DNA of 64,000 bases from positions 124,001-188,000 of the forward strand of contig NZ_UEFQ01000026.1 in assembly GCF_900489465.1 (NCBI RefSeq). The letters are read 5' to 3'. Below are positions 1-8,414 of the stretch, one piece after another. Positions within the stretch are counted from its first letter, which is position 1; every line of letters begins with the position of its first letter. Under the pieces are notes generated by a model. The model searched no databases. It had not been told where the DNA came from and was given only the letters and a program-made list of their open reading frames with translations. The position numbers and the translations under genes were made by a program. This DNA is from Aequorivita sp. CIP111184 (lineage in GTDB: Bacteria > Bacteroidota > Bacteroidia > Flavobacteriales > Flavobacteriaceae).

Positions 1-315
1 AATTTGTTGTGCATTATATATTTCTTTTCGGGTATTGATCGGTTTTACAGAACTAATAAAATTATGGTGATCCTTGTATTCTTTGCTCAAGTCAATAGGC
101 TGTAGCTTGGAGGGAAGAATATCATTGTACAGTCTTACGTGCGGGGTGCGATTTAAAACCATTCCATCTAGCAGTTCATTTAAACCTTCCATAAAACCTA
201 GTAAGGATATAAAAAAGGCAATGCTAAACGTTACACCAATGGCAGCTACGAGGGTTTGCTTCCAACGAGCGAGCATAAGGGCAATAGCAATTTCTGTAAT
301 ATGTTTTACCTTCAT
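1..315 (-). CDS. ABC transporter permease, MacB/FtsX type (N-terminus only)
   Basis: The first 105 codons are present and the frame runs off the left edge of the window. The protein begins MKVKHITEIAIALMLARWKQ, followed by a hydrophobic segment at about residues 22-42 and then an extracytoplasmic stretch, which is the usual start of MacB/FtsX-type permeases. Its ATG overlaps the stop codon of the upstream adaptor gene in an ATGA, so the two are translationally coupled. By family it would work with a separate ATPase and the neighbouring adaptor to expel a compound or lipoprotein across the envelope. The substrate cannot be told. The family call rests on the N-terminus and on context. Confidence 0.75.
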   Translation of the reverse strand, partial: MKVKHITEIAIALMLARWKQTLVAAIGVTFSIAFFISLLGFMEGLNELLDGMVLNRTPHVRLYNDILPSKLQPIDLSKEYKDHHNFISSVKPINTRKEIYNAQQI

Positions 316-1397
316 TCTTCCGGCAGTTCTATGAGAGTGGTCTTGTTTATCCCGCTTTTTATTTCAACTAAATCGTAATCCATTAAGCCTGTTTCTACTT
401 TTTGGAGTTTACCTCCTTCCAGCATAACATAGGTGTCGTTGATTAAATAATTTCTCGGAATGGTTAGGGCATCTTCTTTTGAGTTGATTAAAATATTTGC
501 CTCTGCGGTAAGATTTGGAAAAAGAGCGCCAGGTTTTTTAGTAAATATTGCTTCAGCCTGAAAGGAGCGCGTTCGTATGTTCATCATTGGATCAATAGTT
601 ATAATTTCAGCTTCAAACACTTGGTCTTTATAACTATCCATCGTAATAAGTACTTGCTGGCCTTTCTTTACTTTTACGATATCGAGCTCGTCAATACTCA
701 ATTCTATAATAAATTCATCTGTACCAATTACGGCTTCGGGTTCTAGGCCATTGGTTAGCTCGCCTTTCTCTTTGTTAATTTTGTAAACCACGCCATCTAC
801 CTCGCTCCTAATAATGAAATCGTCTTCCATTAGCTTTGCGATTTCTAAATTGTTCTTACTTTGGTCTGATAGCAGTTTTAACTGACGTTTTAAGTCCTGA
901 TAATTAGTACTTGCCCTAGCTAAATCTACTTTAGCGTTTTCAAAATTTAATTCCTTTTGCTCAAGTTCTACTTTGCTCCCTATGTTATTACTCCATAGAT
1001 TTTTTTGTCTATGGTATAAAAGGGAATCGTTTGTAAGTTTTTTAGTTGCCATATCAATGGCTTTACCTGCATCCTGTAATTTGTCGGCATTTAATTTATA
1101 GTCGGCAGTAGCTGAGGCAAGCCGCGCATTTTCAGTAGCTATTTTTAAATCTTTATTATCCAATTGAAAAATTGGGTCGCCCTTTTTTACTTGCATCCCC
1201 TCAGTGACAAATATTGTTTTGATTATGCCACTAAACCTACTGTACACTTCGTATTGCTTTTTACTTTTTATAAATCCCGAGGCGTAAACGCTTTCAGTAA
1301 TGCTTTTAACTTCAGGCGTAATGGACTCTTTTTTTTTGGTACAGGAGAGGGTTAAGTAAATAAATACTGAAAGTAAAAAAAGAGGTTTATAGTTCAT
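312..1397 (-). CDS. Efflux periplasmic adaptor lipoprotein (HlyD/MacA family)
   Basis: This is a 361-residue membrane-fusion protein. The N-terminus has a lipoprotein signal (LTLSC, Cys at about residue 19). It is followed by a lipoyl-like half (YSRFSGIIKTIFVTEGMQVKKGDPIFQLD), a long helical hairpin at about residues 85-190, the second lipoyl half (FIIRSEVDGVVYKINKEKGE), and beta-barrel and membrane-proximal domains. Such adaptors bridge an inner-membrane pump to an outer-membrane channel. The permease gene begins inside its stop codon, so it belongs to an ABC-type (MacAB-like) tripartite exporter. The substrate is unknown. Confidence 0.88.
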   Translation of the reverse strand: MNYKPLFLLSVFIYLTLSCTKKKESITPEVKSITESVYASGFIKSKKQYEVYSRFSGIIKTIFVTEGMQVKKGDPIFQLDNKDLKIATENARLASATADYKLNADKLQDAGKAIDMATKKLTNDSLLYHRQKNLWSNNIGSKVELEQKELNFENAKVDLARASTNYQDLKRQLKLLSDQSKNNLEIAKLMEDDFIIRSEVDGVVYKINKEKGELTNGLEPEAVIGTDEFIIELSIDELDIVKVKKGQQVLITMDSYKDQVFEAEIITIDPMMNIRTRSFQAEAIFTKKPGALFPNLTAEANILINSKEDALTIPRNYLINDTYVMLEGGKLQKVETGLMDYDLVEIKSGINKTTLIELPEE

Positions 1398-2070
1398 GAG
1401 TGGTTTTATTTTTTTCTAAAGAAAGAAACTGCTTCTATTTTTCTAGGTGAAAGGCGCAGTATCTTGACAGCATTTAATTTTTATTTGTTGAAGTTTTATT
1501 TTAATTCTATACAGTCTACCAAGGGTTGCATAATAATTCGTCTTTAAATTATTTTAAAATAATCTTAGCTCATCTAGAATCAGCCTTTAAAAAAAATCAA
1601 GTTTAGCTTTTGAGTACTTGGCTTCATTTTTCAAGCTACATATTGAGCATAGCGAAGTATTGTTTCGGGTGCGGTAGCTGGTTCTTTCCCAGAACTAGTT
1701 CTTGTATAAATATAGGGAATCTTTTGGAGTTGACATCAGATGGATGTCTTTGATTTGTTGCCGAATACTAGTGATTAAAACTAGTTCAAAAATATGGAAA
1801 AGGGATTTTTCTTTCCATAAATGGGCCACTCACGGATACTCCATAGCAAAGCCATAGCAAAGCCATAGATACTTCATCAAATTGTAAGAAAAAGGGCCTT
1901 TTTTCCTACAAAATTAAAACAAGCCCTACGGAAGTGTTTAATAATTGTTCAAAAAGAAATAGCATATAATTCGAAGCACCTCTTGATGACTCAAAAGATT
2001 ATAAATTCCGTCTCATTGAACCTCTTCCTTTGTCACTCTTCCTTCGTCGCTCGTTCTTCGTCGCTCGTCA
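1398..2070. other. Gene-free stretch with short repeats
   Basis: No convincing coding frame lies here. It contains a perfect 12-base palindrome, AGAACTAGTTCT, at 1691-1702. The core AACTAGTT recurs at 1779-1786 and ACTAGT at 1767-1772. A small inverted repeat TATGGAAA...TTTCCATA lies near 1794-1819, an 11-base direct repeat (CCATAGCAAAG) near 1841-1865, and a repeat of CTTCGTCGCTCGT near 2042-2067. The promoter of the efflux operon is expected at the left end, but no clear TAnnTTTG box was picked out. Confidence 0.5.
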
Positions 2071-2679
2071 TTAAACATCAATAGTTCTAAAAGTCAAATT
2101 AATCCTCGGGGACTGTACTTTCTTGGTTGGTGGCAATCTATGTAGCCAATGGCTTTGTGTAGTGCCCTTCATTATTAAAAGACTGCCGTGTTCTAAGTTT
2201 AGGGAGATTGTTTCCTTGGTTTCTTTGTGTTTAAAGGCAAACTTGCGTTCGGCACCCAGACTTAAAGAAGCAATTGCTCCATTTTTTTTTAAATCCTTTT
2301 CTGCATCGCTATGCCACGCCATGCCTTCCTCGCCAGAATGGTATAGGTTGAGAAGGCAACTGTTGAAGGTTTCGCCACATTTAGCTTCAATCTGCTTTTT
2401 AAGCTCCAATAACTCTTGAGTCCACAAATTAGCTTTCTTGGTTATTTTGGAATAGGTATATTCAAACTCCGTTTCGCCATACCACGCTACTTTGCGTTTG
2501 GTGATTATCTTCTTTCCAAAGATAATGGCTTCGTCGTTTTTCCAGTTGATTGTATTAAGAAGGGTTTCGTAATAATGGTTTGCTTCTTCAGTAGAAAAAA
2601 TGGTACCGTAGTAATTTACCGTACCATCTTTGGGAAGCAGGTTGATGTTTGGATCCATTTCGAAATCAAATAATTTCAA
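2071..2679 (-). CDS. AlkB-like 2-oxoglutarate/Fe(II) dioxygenase
   Basis: A 202-residue protein of the 2OG-Fe(II) oxygenase superfamily, AlkB branch. It shows the iron ligands HxD (WHSDAEK, about residue 123) and a distal His (QSHWLH), and the 2-oxoglutarate-binding arginine in RINLTFR near the C-terminus. The HSGEEGMAWHSD context is typical of AlkB proteins that remove alkyl groups from DNA or RNA bases by oxidation. It would act in the cytoplasm. It stands alone, 55 bases downstream of the VOC gene on the same strand. Length fits the family. The exact substrate is not predictable. Confidence 0.88.
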   Translation of the reverse strand: MKLFDFEMDPNINLLPKDGTVNYYGTIFSTEEANHYYETLLNTINWKNDEAIIFGKKIITKRKVAWYGETEFEYTYSKITKKANLWTQELLELKKQIEAKCGETFNSCLLNLYHSGEEGMAWHSDAEKDLKKNGAIASLSLGAERKFAFKHKETKETISLNLEHGSLLIMKGTTQSHWLHRLPPTKKVQSPRINLTFRTIDV

Positions 2680-2734
2680 TCTTCAATTTTTTTATGGCTT
2701 ATACTTGGTTTAAATATCAAGTTTACTGCCGATT

Positions 2735-3247
2735 CTATTTTGTATAAGCACCCGAGGAATATGTCAATTCATAACTATGTGTATATATTTCGAAAACAAT
2801 TCCGAAGGGATCTTCCACATAACACATTTTAAAGGGCTTTTCATTTGGATAATATTCTCTAATGGGCATTCTTTGTTTTCCGCCGTAAGATACTATTTCA
2901 TCTATTAGTTTTTCAATATTTGGATCTTGTACGCTAAAGTGGAAAAGTCCAGTATTAAAAGGGTTGAATTCCGGGGCTTCTTTAACTCCCTGTGGAAATG
3001 AGAATAATTCAATTCCAATGCCATCTGAAGTTGCCAAATGTGCAATTTCAAATTCTTCCCAATCATCCCCAAATACATCAATACACATTTGTCCGATTGC
3101 GGTTTCTTTTTCCTTTTTCACTGTGGAAGGCTCCATAATTATATACCATCCCATTACCTCTGAATAGAATTCTACAGCCTTATGGATGTTCGGAACGGTT
3201 AATCCAATGTGTGAAAATGATTTTGGGTAATTTTTATTTGTTGTCAT
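2735..3247 (-). CDS. VOC family (glyoxalase/bleomycin-resistance fold) protein
   Basis: A 170-residue vicinal-oxygen-chelate protein. The N-terminal motif FSHIGLTVPNIHKAVEFYSEVMGW and the C-terminal YVEDPFGIVFEIYTHSYE are standard VOC half-module signatures, with a possible metal-binding His and Glu. Members are metalloenzymes (glyoxalase, dioxygenase) or binding proteins for small toxic compounds. It is divergent from an HxlR regulator across a 120-base gap full of ACCTAA half-sites, so it is probably that regulator's target. The substrate is unknown; electrophile or quinone detoxification is a common theme for HxlR/VOC pairs (inference). Confidence 0.85.
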   Translation of the reverse strand: MTTNKNYPKSFSHIGLTVPNIHKAVEFYSEVMGWYIIMEPSTVKKEKETAIGQMCIDVFGDDWEEFEIAHLATSDGIGIELFSFPQGVKEAPEFNPFNTGLFHFSVQDPNIEKLIDEIVSYGGKQRMPIREYYPNEKPFKMCYVEDPFGIVFEIYTHSYELTYSSGAYTK

Positions 3248-3270
3248 AGCTCATATTTTGTAATGCAAAT

Positions 3271-3331
3271 TTAGGTTATATTTACCTAATCAACAATAAC
3301 TTACCTTTTTGTGCTCTAGTTACCTAAAGGG
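3271..3331. promoter_or_regulatory. Putative HxlR operator: TTAGGT/ACCTAA inverted repeat and extra half-sites
   Basis: An inverted repeat with 6-base arms, TTAGGT (3271-3276) and ACCTAA (3284-3289), lies between the divergent VOC and HxlR genes. Two more TTACCT half-sites follow at 3301-3306 and 3320-3325. HxlR regulators usually bind inverted repeats in the intergenic region shared with their target. Assignment to this protein is inference. Confidence 0.5.
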
Positions 3332-3367
3332 GTTAAATATTGATTTTCAGCATATTATAAATTAAAA

Positions 3368-3694
3368 ATGAATAAAGATAATTACTGTCCCCTCAATTAT
3401 ACAATGAATTTAATTGGAACTAAATGGAAGCCTTTAATTTTATTTCACCTATTGGACGGCCCATTACGATCAGGTTTATTACAAAAGAAAATTACAGGAA
3501 TTTCAAATAAAATGTTTACTCAAACGGTAAGGGAACTAGAAAAAGATGGTCTTATTTCCAGAAAAGTATTTGCTGTTGTTCCTCCCAAAGTGGAGTATAA
3601 ATTAAGCTTGAGAGGAATATCTCTTGAAGGAGTATTAAGAAGCATGGATGAGTGGGGTTTACAAGACAATCAAACTGAAAAGAAAGTCCATTAA
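3368..3694 (+). CDS. HxlR family winged-helix transcriptional regulator
   Basis: A 108-residue regulator with the HxlR pattern. It has an early Cys (CPLNYTMNLIGTKWKPLILFHLLDGPLR), the recognition helix region (ISNKMFTQTVRELEKDGLISRKVFAVVPPKVEYKLSLRG) and a C-terminal dimerisation helix. The N-terminal Cys is the redox or electrophile sensor in several characterised members (HypR, YodB, QorR). It is divergent from the VOC gene and probably controls it through the repeats in between. The length fits the family. Confidence 0.9.
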   Translation: MNKDNYCPLNYTMNLIGTKWKPLILFHLLDGPLRSGLLQKKITGISNKMFTQTVRELEKDGLISRKVFAVVPPKVEYKLSLRGISLEGVLRSMDEWGLQDNQTEKKVH

Positions 3695-3948
3695 AGGATT
3701 TTCGGGAATGGGCAGTATTTTTTGGTTATAGTGGTAATAGGCGCCTCCGAAATTATATAGTATCCGCCTTTCTGCTTTTTTAAGTTTACTACAGAACAAA
3801 AGAGCTCATAAGAAGTACTTAGGCAACTATTTTAATTAGACGTTTTCATTTTATCTTAGATAGGTTTTATAGGTATAGAAAAGAGAAAATTATAGTACCT
3901 TAGATGTTCATTTTTAAATATTTACTTTAAATTTTAAACCAAACAATT

Positions 3949-4506
3949 ATGAGTGTTATATTTCTTCTTTTGGGCGTGCTAGTTGTAATAGCTTTATTGC
4001 TCGTTATTGTCTTCAATCGTTTTGTGAAAAACAAAAACATGGTGAAAGATGCCTGGAGCAACATAGACGTTGCCCTTAAACGCCGTTACGATTTAATACC
4101 AAACCTTGTGGAGACCGTAAAGGGATATGCAGCTCACGAAAAAACAACTTTAGAAAACGTAATACAAGCACGGAATGCTGCAATGGCGGTTCCTTCTGAT
4201 GAAATTAATGCGCAAATAAAAGCCGAAAACCAACTGCAACAATCCTTGCGAAGTATTTTTGCTTTGGGGGAAGCGTATCCAGATTTAAAGGCAAATGCCA
4301 GTTTTTTAGACCTACAGCAAAAACTTAATGAAATAGAAATAAACCTTGAAAGAAGTCGTCGTTACTACAATGGAACGGTTCGAGAGAACAATACGTATGG
4401 CGAAAGCTTTCCGGGGGTTCTTTTTGCCGGAATGCTCAACTATCAGCATTTCGATTTCTTTGAAGCAGATGAGGCTACCCGCGAAAACGTGAAAGTGAGT
4501 TTTTGA
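3949..4506 (+). CDS. lemA: LemA family protein
   Basis: A 185-residue LemA protein. It has one N-terminal membrane segment (about residues 3-23), then the family signature VKDAWSNIDVALKRRYDLIPNLVETVKGYAAHE and the helical remainder with SRRYYNGTVRENN. LemA proteins are inner-membrane anchored with an N-out helical domain, and their biochemical role is unknown. The gene precedes a DUF2207/TPM-like gene with a glycine-rich tail, a pairing common in bacteria, which suggests a joint envelope function. Confidence 0.92.
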   Translation: MSVIFLLLGVLVVIALLLVIVFNRFVKNKNMVKDAWSNIDVALKRRYDLIPNLVETVKGYAAHEKTTLENVIQARNAAMAVPSDEINAQIKAENQLQQSLRSIFALGEAYPDLKANASFLDLQQKLNEIEINLERSRRYYNGTVRENNTYGESFPGVLFAGMLNYQHFDFFEADEATRENVKVSF

Positions 4507-4600
4507 GTTCTAAGTTTATGGGTTCTGGGTTAATTTTTTATGAATTAAAAGTCCAACAATTTAGTAATCCAATAATCCAGTAATCCAAAACTAATCTGGA

Positions 4601-6334
4601 ATGAGTACCAACAATGTCATACTAAAAGAGAATAGCCCCTTGCAATTAAATAGAAAACTGTTCCTGCTTCTTTTCGGACTCCTGTTTTTTCTGAAAGGAT
4701 TTGCCCAAGATTTTGAGATGAACCATAGCCAAGTTGATATCTATATCAACGAGGACGGTTATTTTGATGTAGTTGAAAATTATGATCTAAACTTCACTAC
4801 CTATCAACACGGTATTTACAGAGACATTCAAGTAAAGTATGATTTGATTACCGAAAAAGGAAACCAGGAAAAACGCAGAATTAAAATCAGAAAGATTGAT
4901 GTGCCAAATCACAAATTTGATGCAGATCCAGATTTTGTTCAAAAAATAAGTGACAATCTTCAAATCAAAGTTGGCGATAAGGATGTAACTGTTATTGGCC
5001 CACAACACTATCAAATAAAATATAGGGTTTACAATGCGTTCCTGTTTGAGGATTCGCAGATTCTTTTTTATTGGAATATTAAAGCATCGGGATGGAATAC
5101 TTTATTTCACCAAATAGATTTCAGCATTCATCTTCCGAAAAATATGGACGCCAATCTAGACGATATATCGGTATATTCTGGTTTTGCCGGAGATACCATA
5201 GTTAGTAAAGATTTCGATGTAAAATATAGTAATAGAATTTTTACTGCCAAAAGCCGTGAAAATTTTCTTTCCGCTCCAGATCAAAGTGTAACTGTTTCGC
5301 TTAATCTTCCCACGGGATCTATCAAGGAAATAAAACCTTGGTGGCCCTTTTGGAGCGATTATGGCTGGACGCTTATACTGGGTGCAATGCTTTTTGTTTT
5401 TTATTGGGTTTGGAATAAATATGGCAAAGACGACAGGGTAGTGGCTACCACCAGTTATTTTCCACCTAATGGTGTAGATCCTGCAATGGCAGGTTTCTTG
5501 GTTGATGATAAAGCAGATACGCCCGACTTGATTTCCCTAATTCCCTATTGGGGCGCACGGGGAATTATTAAAATGGAGCAGGTTCCCAAAAAAGGATGGT
5601 TAGCTAAAGATGATACAAAACTAACCCAGCTTCGTCCCTTACCTGAAGGCGCTCCAGATTATGAAGAGAAGATTTTCAAAGGACTCTTCGGAAGCAGCAG
5701 TAGTGCCATTGAAAAAGAAGTACTGATAAGCAGTCTAAAAGATTCCTTTTATACAACAATGGCAAGCGCCAAAAAACTATTGGGGGACAAGGCCCAAATT
5801 TATTATGACAAAGAAGCAAAAAAAATGCAGACTTGGACTATAGTTGGTGTTTTGCTACTTGGTATTTTTCTTTTTATTCTCTTTCTGCTTAGCTGGGGAC
5901 TTTGGGCCGCTTTAGCAGTAGTTCCAATTTCACTTTTCCTTTTGTTTATGACTATTTATATGGTGAAGAAGAATTCTCTGGGCAACAAGGTTTATTCTGA
6001 ATTGAAAGGGTTTAAAAACTTTATAAAAATAGCAGAGGAAAATAAGCTGAAAATGCTTTTACAGGACAGCCCATCCTATTTCGAAACTACTATGGGTTAT
6101 GCGCTTGCATTTGGTCTTTTTGATCAGTGGGCAAAAAAATTTGAGGCACTTAACTTGCAACCTCCAAGTTGGTATACTTCTTCTTCAGGTGCATTCACGA
6201 TGCACAATTTTACTCATTCGTTTTCAGATTCCATTTCTTCGGCTCAATCTACAATGGTTAGTTCGCCTTCCAACAGTGGTTCCGGAGGTTCCTCAGGAGG
6301 TGGTTTTGGAGGTGGAGGAGGCGGAAGCTGGTAG
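4601..6334 (+). CDS. DUF2207 membrane protein with Gly-rich tail
   Basis: A 577-residue protein with a signal sequence (LFLLLFGLLFFLKGFAQ), a long extracytoplasmic beta domain (about residues 38-245), one transmembrane segment near 253-270, a cytoplasmic stretch, and two more hydrophobic segments near 410-455. It ends in a GGSSGGGFGGGGGGSW tail typical of DUF2207 (YciQ-like) proteins. It sits 94 bases after lemA, and the co-occurrence is recurrent in genomes. The intervening bases contain near-repeats of AATCCAATAATCCAGTAATCC. Function unknown. Confidence 0.88.
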   Translation: MSTNNVILKENSPLQLNRKLFLLLFGLLFFLKGFAQDFEMNHSQVDIYINEDGYFDVVENYDLNFTTYQHGIYRDIQVKYDLITEKGNQEKRRIKIRKIDVPNHKFDADPDFVQKISDNLQIKVGDKDVTVIGPQHYQIKYRVYNAFLFEDSQILFYWNIKASGWNTLFHQIDFSIHLPKNMDANLDDISVYSGFAGDTIVSKDFDVKYSNRIFTAKSRENFLSAPDQSVTVSLNLPTGSIKEIKPWWPFWSDYGWTLILGAMLFVFYWVWNKYGKDDRVVATTSYFPPNGVDPAMAGFLVDDKADTPDLISLIPYWGARGIIKMEQVPKKGWLAKDDTKLTQLRPLPEGAPDYEEKIFKGLFGSSSSAIEKEVLISSLKDSFYTTMASAKKLLGDKAQIYYDKEAKKMQTWTIVGVLLLGIFLFILFLLSWGLWAALAVVPISLFLLFMTIYMVKKNSLGNKVYSELKGFKNFIKIAEENKLKMLLQDSPSYFETTMGYALAFGLFDQWAKKFEALNLQPPSWYTSSSGAFTMHNFTHSFSDSISSAQSTMVSSPSNSGSGGSSGGGFGGGGGGSW

Positions 6335-6450
6335 TTGATTAAGTAAAAACATATTTCCCTCACTCAAAACACCAGTTCCCTCATTTCATATTTTTTGACT
6401 CTTTAATGTGCGGTAGTTTTACTTCAAGTTTAACACTAAAACCACATATT

Positions 6451-8343
6451 ATGAAAACACTTTTCACATTTTTAGCAGTAGCGTTGCTGGGATTCCAGCT
6501 TCACGCACAAATAGTTACCGTAACAGGCGTAGTATCTGATAATACTGGACTTCCGTTGCCTGGTGTAAATGTTATTATTAAAAAAACTAGCAATGGCACC
6601 CAAACAGATTTTGATGGTAAGTACAACATTGAAGCTCAAATTGGACAGAAATTAGTTTTCTCATATGTCGGTTTTGACACCCAAGAAGTTAAGGTTAGAA
6701 TGGCTGGGGAAATAAATATTAGTTTAAACCCAGGTTCTGCTTTGGATGAAGTTGTGGTTACGGGTTATGGAGCAACTAGAGAGAAAAAATCTGTGAGTCA
6801 TTCAGTAACCTCAATTAATAGCGAATCATTTAATAGAAAGCTACAGGGAAAAGCCGCGGGTGTTCAAGTTACAAATGATAATGTAGGAGCAACACCATCT
6901 TTTGTTATCAGAGGTACGTCGTCTAATCTTTCAAACCCCGTATCTGATAACGAATCCTACGGCCGTATAGAAGAAAACATTTTTAAAAGCGTTTCTACCG
7001 CGCCACTTTCTACATTTTCTATAGACGTTGATAAAGCAGGTTACAGCAACATCCGCCGTATGTTAAACAACGGACAGGAAGTGCCACAGGATGCTGTAAA
7101 GATTGAAGAAATGGTAAACTATTTTGCATATAACTATCCACAGCCAACAGGCAAAGATCCATTCTCTATTACAGCAGATGTAGTTAACTCACCTTGGAAC
7201 CAAGATGCCAAGTTGGTGCGAATTGGTTTAAAAGGAAAGGATATTTCTATGGACAATGTGCCACCTTCAAATCTAGTTTTCCTTTTAGATGTATCTGGCT
7301 CTATGAATGATCCAAACAAATTGCCATTGTTGAAATCAGCGCTAAATGTGTTGGTTGATAAGCTAAGAGAAAAAGATAAGGTTTCTATAGTGGTTTATGC
7401 AGGTGCTGCTGGTTTAGTGCTTCCTCCAACTTCAGGCGCAGAAAAACAACTTATCCGTAATGCAATTGAAAACCTTAGTGCCGGAGGGTCTACAGCAGGA
7501 GGAGCCGGTATTCAATTGGCTTATAAAGTCGCGGAAGAAAACTTCAGCAAAGGTGGCAACAACCGCATAATCCTAGCGACTGATGGCGACTTCAACGTGG
7601 GCGCATCCAGCGACCGCTCTATGGAAGAATTAATTGAGGAAAAACGCAAAAGCGGTGTTTTCTTAACCTGTTTAGGCTTCGGAATGGGTAATTACAAAGA
7701 CAGCAAAATGGAAACCCTAGCTGACAAGGGCAACGGAAACCACTCCTATATTGACACTATGCAAGAAGCACAAAAAGTATTGAGCACAGAGTTTTTCGGC
7801 ACACTTTATACCATCGCTAAAGATGTAAAAATTCAAGTGGAATTCAACCCTGCCAAAGTACAGGCCTACCGTTTGATTGGTTACGAAAACCGTTTGCTAA
7901 ACGATGAAGATTTTAAAGACGACACCAAAGACGCAGGCGAATTGGGAAGTGGCCACACAGTTACCGCTCTGTATGAAATAATTCCCGTTGGAATAAAGAG
8001 CAAATATTTAAAAGATATAGACAACTTGAAATACACCAAGCAAACCAACCAGAATTATACTGATGAAATGCTTACCGTAAAATTCCGTTACAAAGAACCC
8101 GATGGCGATGTGAGCAAGCTGATAGTAAAAACAGTGAAAGACGATAACAACTCTATAGAAAGTGCCTCAGAAGACTTGAAGTTTTCAGCAGCAGTGGCCC
8201 TCTTCGGAATGCAACTACGCAACTCTGAGTTTATCAATACTAAAAAGAAAGAAGACGTAATAGCCTTAGCGGAAGCGGGTAAAGGCAAAGATAATGATGG
8301 CTACAGAGCAGAGTTTATTCGCTTAGTAAAGAGCAGTAAGTAA
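6451..8343 (+). CDS. VWA-domain protein (YfbK-like) with N-terminal TonB-receptor-like region
   Basis: I place the start at MKTLFTFLAVALLGFQLHAQ (6451), which begins with a clean signal peptide. An in-frame ATG 45 bases upstream would put a polar extension before it. Order of domains in the 630 residues: a carboxypeptidase-regulatory-like beta sandwich (about 22-105); a stretch resembling a SusC/TonB-receptor plug start (ALDEVVVTGYGATREKKSVS...LQGKAAGVQV, about 105-155); a YfbK-type N-terminal domain (about 165-260); a von Willebrand A domain with an intact MIDAS (DVSGS, near 285); and a C-terminal DUF3520-type domain. No beta-barrel follows the plug-like part. It is probably exported; ligand and partner are unknown. 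A hairpin terminator follows. Confidence 0.88.
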   Translation: MKTLFTFLAVALLGFQLHAQIVTVTGVVSDNTGLPLPGVNVIIKKTSNGTQTDFDGKYNIEAQIGQKLVFSYVGFDTQEVKVRMAGEINISLNPGSALDEVVVTGYGATREKKSVSHSVTSINSESFNRKLQGKAAGVQVTNDNVGATPSFVIRGTSSNLSNPVSDNESYGRIEENIFKSVSTAPLSTFSIDVDKAGYSNIRRMLNNGQEVPQDAVKIEEMVNYFAYNYPQPTGKDPFSITADVVNSPWNQDAKLVRIGLKGKDISMDNVPPSNLVFLLDVSGSMNDPNKLPLLKSALNVLVDKLREKDKVSIVVYAGAAGLVLPPTSGAEKQLIRNAIENLSAGGSTAGGAGIQLAYKVAEENFSKGGNNRIILATDGDFNVGASSDRSMEELIEEKRKSGVFLTCLGFGMGNYKDSKMETLADKGNGNHSYIDTMQEAQKVLSTEFFGTLYTIAKDVKIQVEFNPAKVQAYRLIGYENRLLNDEDFKDDTKDAGELGSGHTVTALYEIIPVGIKSKYLKDIDNLKYTKQTNQNYTDEMLTVKFRYKEPDGDVSKLIVKTVKDDNNSIESASEDLKFSAAVALFGMQLRNSEFINTKKKEDVIALAEAGKGKDNDGYRAEFIRLVKSSK

Positions 8344-8385
8344 TTCTGAACTATAGTTTTGTGAGGTGGTTTGGTTTTTTTGAGG

Positions 8386-8409
8386 GGAAGGGCGCGTGAG
8401 CGCTCTTTC
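8386..8409 (+). terminator. Rho-independent terminator after the VWA gene
   Basis: A 10-pair stem with GCGC at its top and a GTGA loop is followed by a run of T. It ends just before the stop codon of the convergent secreted-protein gene. Confidence 0.75.
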
Positions 8410-8414
8410 TTTTT

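Noticed and set aside
74-334. Plus-strand frame at the left edge
   Set aside because: The opposite strand encodes a credible MacB/FtsX permease start coupled to the adaptor gene.
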